The translations under genes and the position numbers were made by a program. From the NCBI GenBank assembly GCA_016932255.1, contig JAFGDE010000022.1, positions 1 to 34,342 of the forward strand: 34,342 nt of DNA, read 5' to 3'. The notes under the pieces were generated by a model. The model had not been told where the DNA came from. It saw only the letters and a list, made by a program, of their open reading frames with translations, and did not search any database. The stretch comes from Candidatus Saganbacteria bacterium (GTDB lineage: Bacteria > Margulisbacteria > WOR-1 > O2-12-FULL-45-9). Below, in pieces: positions 31,908-34,342 of this stretch; positions within the stretch are counted from its first letter, which is position 1; each line of letters opens with the position of its first letter.

Positions 31908-31931
31908 GGCAACTTAGTTAAGGTTTTCCAT

Positions 31932-31938
31932 AAGGAGG
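31932..31938 (+). promoter_or_regulatory. Shine-Dalgarno of hspR-like gene
   Basis: AAGGAGG at 31932-31938, 5 bases before ATG 31944 and 8 bases before ATG 31947; either may be the true start. Confidence 0.85.
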
Positions 31939-31943
31939 GTCGG

Positions 31944-32243
31944 ATGATGTTCCGCTGGCTTCACGACAGCCAAAAACCAGTCTACACCATCAGCGTGGCA
32001 GCAGAACTGCTGGGCTGTCACCCCAGGACCCTGCGCATCTATGAAGAGGCAGGCATTATCCAGCCTAAACGGACTAGTAAAAAGTATCGCCTCTACTCCC
32101 AGCATGATCTGACCCAGATCAAACAGGTCTGCGCTCTGATGGATGAAATGAGCCTGAACCTCTCCGGGGTTAAAGCCCTGCTTAAAATGGCCGATCGCTT
32201 CCATATCGAGGTTGAAAGAATGCTGGACGAGATGCTAAAATAG
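31944..32243 (+). CDS. hspR: HspR-like MerR-family heat-shock repressor
   Basis: A 99-residue MerR-type regulator. The winged-helix motif reads YTISVAAELLGCHPRTLRIYEEAGIIQPKRTSKKYRLYSQHDLTQI, with CHPRTLRIYEEAG matching the HspR pattern (HPxTLRxYxxxG) and ISVAAEL a hallmark at its start; NLSGVKALLKM completes the family core. HspR represses chaperone and Clp genes with DnaK as co-repressor in actinobacteria. Here clpC follows 26 bases downstream, giving the regulator a direct target. An inverted repeat covers its own promoter, consistent with autoregulation. No metal-binding cysteines as in metal-sensing MerR proteins are visible. ATG 31947 is an equally good start. Confidence 0.85.
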   Translation: MMFRWLHDSQKPVYTISVAAELLGCHPRTLRIYEEAGIIQPKRTSKKYRLYSQHDLTQIKQVCALMDEMSLNLSGVKALLKMADRFHIEVERMLDEMLK

Positions 32244-32256
32244 ATCTTTGTTGGCA

Positions 32257-32262
32257 AAGGAG
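32257..32262 (+). promoter_or_regulatory. Shine-Dalgarno of clpC
   Basis: AAGGAG at 32257-32262, 7 bases before ATG 32270. It confirms that the zinc-finger segment is part of the ClpC protein. Confidence 0.88.
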
Positions 32263-32269
32263 AAGCAAC

Positions 32270-34342
32270 ATGGCAGAAAGCGGTAAGGTTTTTAAATGCG
32301 AGGTCTGCGGCCTGCCGGCCACGGTCCATATCACCAAAATAGTCAACGGCAAGAAGATCACCCGCCATCTTTGCACCAAGCACGCGGCGGAGGAAGGTCT
32401 TCTGCCGACCAGCGGCGCTTTAGGCGGATTTGATGAGCTGGGCATTCCCGGCTTTTTTGAGTTCCCGGATATCTTTGCCTCCCTGTTCAAGCGCCGGCCG
32501 TCCGAGCGTTTTTACGACTATTTCTCTGATGAAGCGCAACGGCTGCTCTCGCTTGCCTCAGAAGAAGCTAAACGACTGGGGCATGACCACGTGCGCACCG
32601 AACATCTGCTCCTGGGCCTGATCAAGGAAGAAGGCCTAACACTAAAGGTCCTGCAAAAGCTCGGGGCCGACCCCGTCAACCTTTTCTCTGACATTGAATC
32701 GCTCATCGGCCGGGGCGAAGGCTCCCCGGAAAAGATCGTTCTCTCCCCCAGGGCCAAGAAGGTCCTGGAACTGGCCTATAATGCGGCCAGGGAACTGGGT
32801 TTTAATTACGTCGGGCCGGAACATATCCTGCTGGGCATCATCCGTGAAGGCGAGAGCCTGGCTGCCCAGGCCCTGCATAAACGCAAGATAACTTTTGACA
32901 AGGCCGCCAAAGAGATCATCGCTGAAGCGGAAAAAGGCCTGGGCGCTGCCGGCGGCGGAGAAGAGGAAGAGTTCCCGGGTGAAGAGGACTTCCCAGAAGA
33001 GGCCTTCGGCCAGCCGGGTGGTGGCATGTTTGGCTTTCCAGGCATGGCGCTGGGTGCCCCGCCCCGCAAGACCAAGCCGGCCCTGGCCAGTTTCGGCCGT
33101 GACCTGACCGCCATGGCCAAAGAGAACAAACTTGACCCGGTCATTAACCGCCAGAAAGAGATCGACCGCGTCATGCGCATCCTCTCGCGCCGGACCAAAA
33201 ACAATCCGGTCCTGCTGGGCGACCCCGGCGTCGGCAAGACCGCTATCGTGGAAGGCCTGGCCGAACGTATTATTAAAGGCGAAGTCCCCGACGTCCTGCG
33301 CGATAAACAGATCATCGCCCTTGATCTCGGCGGCATGGTGGCCGGGACCAAATATCGCGGTGAATTCGAATCCCGGGTCAAGAAGATGCTGGACGAGATA
33401 CTGGCTAAAAAACGCCAGATCATCCTGTTCATCGATGAATTACATACCCTGGTGGGTGCTGGCGGCGCGGAAGGCGCCATTGACGCGGCCAATATGCTTA
33501 AGCCAGCCCTGGCCAGAGGCGAACTGCAGGTCATTGGCGCCACCACAGTGGACGAATACCGCAAGAACGTGGAAAAGGACGCAGCACTCGAGCGCCGCTT
33601 CCAGCCCGTCCTGGTGCCGGAACCAACGACCGAACTGACCATCGATATCCTCAAAGGGATCCGCGACCGCTACGAAGCGCATCACAATGTCAAGATCCCG
33701 GATGCCGCCTTGATCGCCGCAGCTTCGCTCTCCCACCGCTATATTTCCGACCGGTTCTTGCCGGACAAAGCCATTGACGTCATGGATGAGGCCGCGGCCA
33801 AGGTCAGACTGCGCCTGCTCTCGCCGGTCAAGAACATCCAGGCGCTCAAGCGCGCCCTGGAAAAGGCTTATCGTGAAAAAGAATCGGCCTTAAACAAACA
33901 AAAATATGAAGAAGCCGCCCAGCTGCGCGACAAGATCAGTGAGGCCGAGAAAAAGCTAAAACAACTGGAGGAATCGCACAAAGCTGAGGTTGAACAGGGC
34001 GAAGCCATGGTCACGGAAGAGGATATCGCTGAGATCGTTTCCGACTGGACGGGTATTCCGGTGGTTAAGCTGACCGCGGCTGAAACAGAGAAGCTCATCC
34101 GCATGGAAGAGGAACTGCACCAGCGCATTATCGGCCAGGACGACGCGGTCCACGCCATTTCCCAGGCGATCCGCCGCGGGCGGGCAGGCCTAAAGCCGCC
34201 GCAACGGCCGGTCGGCTCATTTATTTTCGCCGGCCCGACCGGCGTGGGCAAGACCGAGGTCGCCCGACGCCTGTCCGAGTTCATGTTCGGCACCCAGGAA
34301 GCGCTCATCCGCATCGACATGTCCGAATTCATGGAAAAGCAT
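32270..34342 (+). CDS. clpC: ClpC AAA+ unfoldase with N-terminal McsA-like zinc finger, partial at window end
   Basis: The frame is open from ATG 32270 to the window edge (about 691 codons). Residues 1-40 carry a zinc-finger pattern, C10-x2-C13...C35-x2-H38, in [20 protein letters not shown], which resembles the N-terminus of McsA, the adaptor of Firmicutes ClpC. Residues about 78-223 are a double ClpN domain (two repeats, [12 protein letters not shown] and [12 protein letters not shown]), then a Gly/Glu-rich linker, then AAA1 with Walker A GDPGVGKT (317-324) and Walker B ILFIDE near 386-390. A UVR-like segment ([15 protein letters not shown]) lies in the middle domain at about 541, and AAA2 begins with Walker A GPTGVGKT (655-662). 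The protein feeds substrates to ClpP. The fused zinc finger is unusual and may recruit substrates or a kinase directly. Confidence 0.93.
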   Translation, partial: MAESGKVFKCEVCGLPATVHITKIVNGKKITRHLCTKHAAEEGLLPTSGALGGFDELGIPGFFEFPDIFASLFKRRPSERFYDYFSDEAQRLLSLASEEAKRLGHDHVRTEHLLLGLIKEEGLTLKVLQKLGADPVNLFSDIESLIGRGEGSPEKIVLSPRAKKVLELAYNAARELGFNYVGPEHILLGIIREGESLAAQALHKRKITFDKAAKEIIAEAEKGLGAAGGGEEEEFPGEEDFPEEAFGQPGGGMFGFPGMALGAPPRKTKPALASFGRDLTAMAKENKLDPVINRQKEIDRVMRILSRRTKNNPVLLGDPGVGKTAIVEGLAERIIKGEVPDVLRDKQIIALDLGGMVAGTKYRGEFESRVKKMLDEILAKKRQIILFIDELHTLVGAGGAEGAIDAANMLKPALARGELQVIGATTVDEYRKNVEKDAALERRFQPVLVPEPTTELTIDILKGIRDRYEAHHNVKIPDAALIAAASLSHRYISDRFLPDKAIDVMDEAAAKVRLRLLSPVKNIQALKRALEKAYREKESALNKQKYEEAAQLRDKISEAEKKLKQLEESHKAEVEQGEAMVTEEDIAEIVSDWTGIPVVKLTAAETEKLIRMEEELHQRIIGQDDAVHAISQAIRRGRAGLKPPQRPVGSFIFAGPTGVGKTEVARRLSEFMFGTQEALIRIDMSEFMEKH

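Overview
The window looks like a compact chromosomal segment from an uncultured diderm bacterium. Envelope genes suggest an outer membrane: a LolA-like secreted protein and an SppA protease carrying an outer-membrane-barrel-like N-terminus. Housekeeping genes dominate, the genetic code is standard with occasional TTG starts, and base composition is moderately GC-rich. A candidate-phylum lineage (for example Margulisbacteria/WOR-1, Elusimicrobia or Omnitrophota) would fit, but this is a guess; no rRNA or strong marker is present. I see no tRNA, rRNA, CRISPR array or insertion-sequence transposase. No gene-free stretch exceeds about 150 bases; the longest are 31805-31943 (divergent promoters), 15994-16094 (rpsA promoter and leader), 18389-18478 (paired hairpins) and 13947-14068 (a gltX remnant).

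Layout. 1-5812: end of tsaD, an orphan membrane histidine kinase, gatC-gatA, a secreted protein of unknown function, and gatB. 5807-7618 (minus): a 603-residue helical protein I do not recognise. 7660-9408: radical SAM gene, rsmH, ftsL-like. 9371-11755 (minus): a barrel-SppA fusion, divergent from gltX (11772-13202). 13089-14088: the 3' end of gltX is duplicated on both sides of an AT-rich two-gene cassette (zeta-toxin-like kinase plus a 57-residue protein), resembling integration into the end of a protein gene. 14069-15288 (minus): speD-speB polyamine pair, divergent from pcm. 16095-18814: rpsA-pyrF, a double hairpin, queF. 18811-25895 (minus): a 2148-residue protein with nine approximately 94-residue repeats, a SNF2 ATPase and a methyltransferase-like domain, followed by a GNAT-like gene. 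25965-29540 (minus): kinase, trpB-trpA-HD protein. 29603-31804: LolA-like protein, htpX and lemA. 31944-34342: hspR-like repressor and clpC whose N-terminus carries an McsA-like zinc finger, cut by the window end.

Gene expression logic. At least eleven genes that begin transcription units have a -10 hexamer (TATAAT or TANNNT) ending only 7-9 bases before the start codon, often with a -35 hexamer at 17-18 bases. This predicts leaderless mRNAs. By contrast rpsA, lemA, hspR, clpC and the GNAT gene have clear Shine-Dalgarno sequences. Convergent genes abut or overlap at their stop codons, leaving no room for ordinary terminators.

The strongest candidates for something undescribed are the repeat-SNF2-methyltransferase giant protein with its GNAT partner, the toxin cassette in duplicated gltX ends, the zinc-finger ClpC under an HspR-like regulator, and a SpeD lacking the usual proton-donor cysteine next to SpeB.
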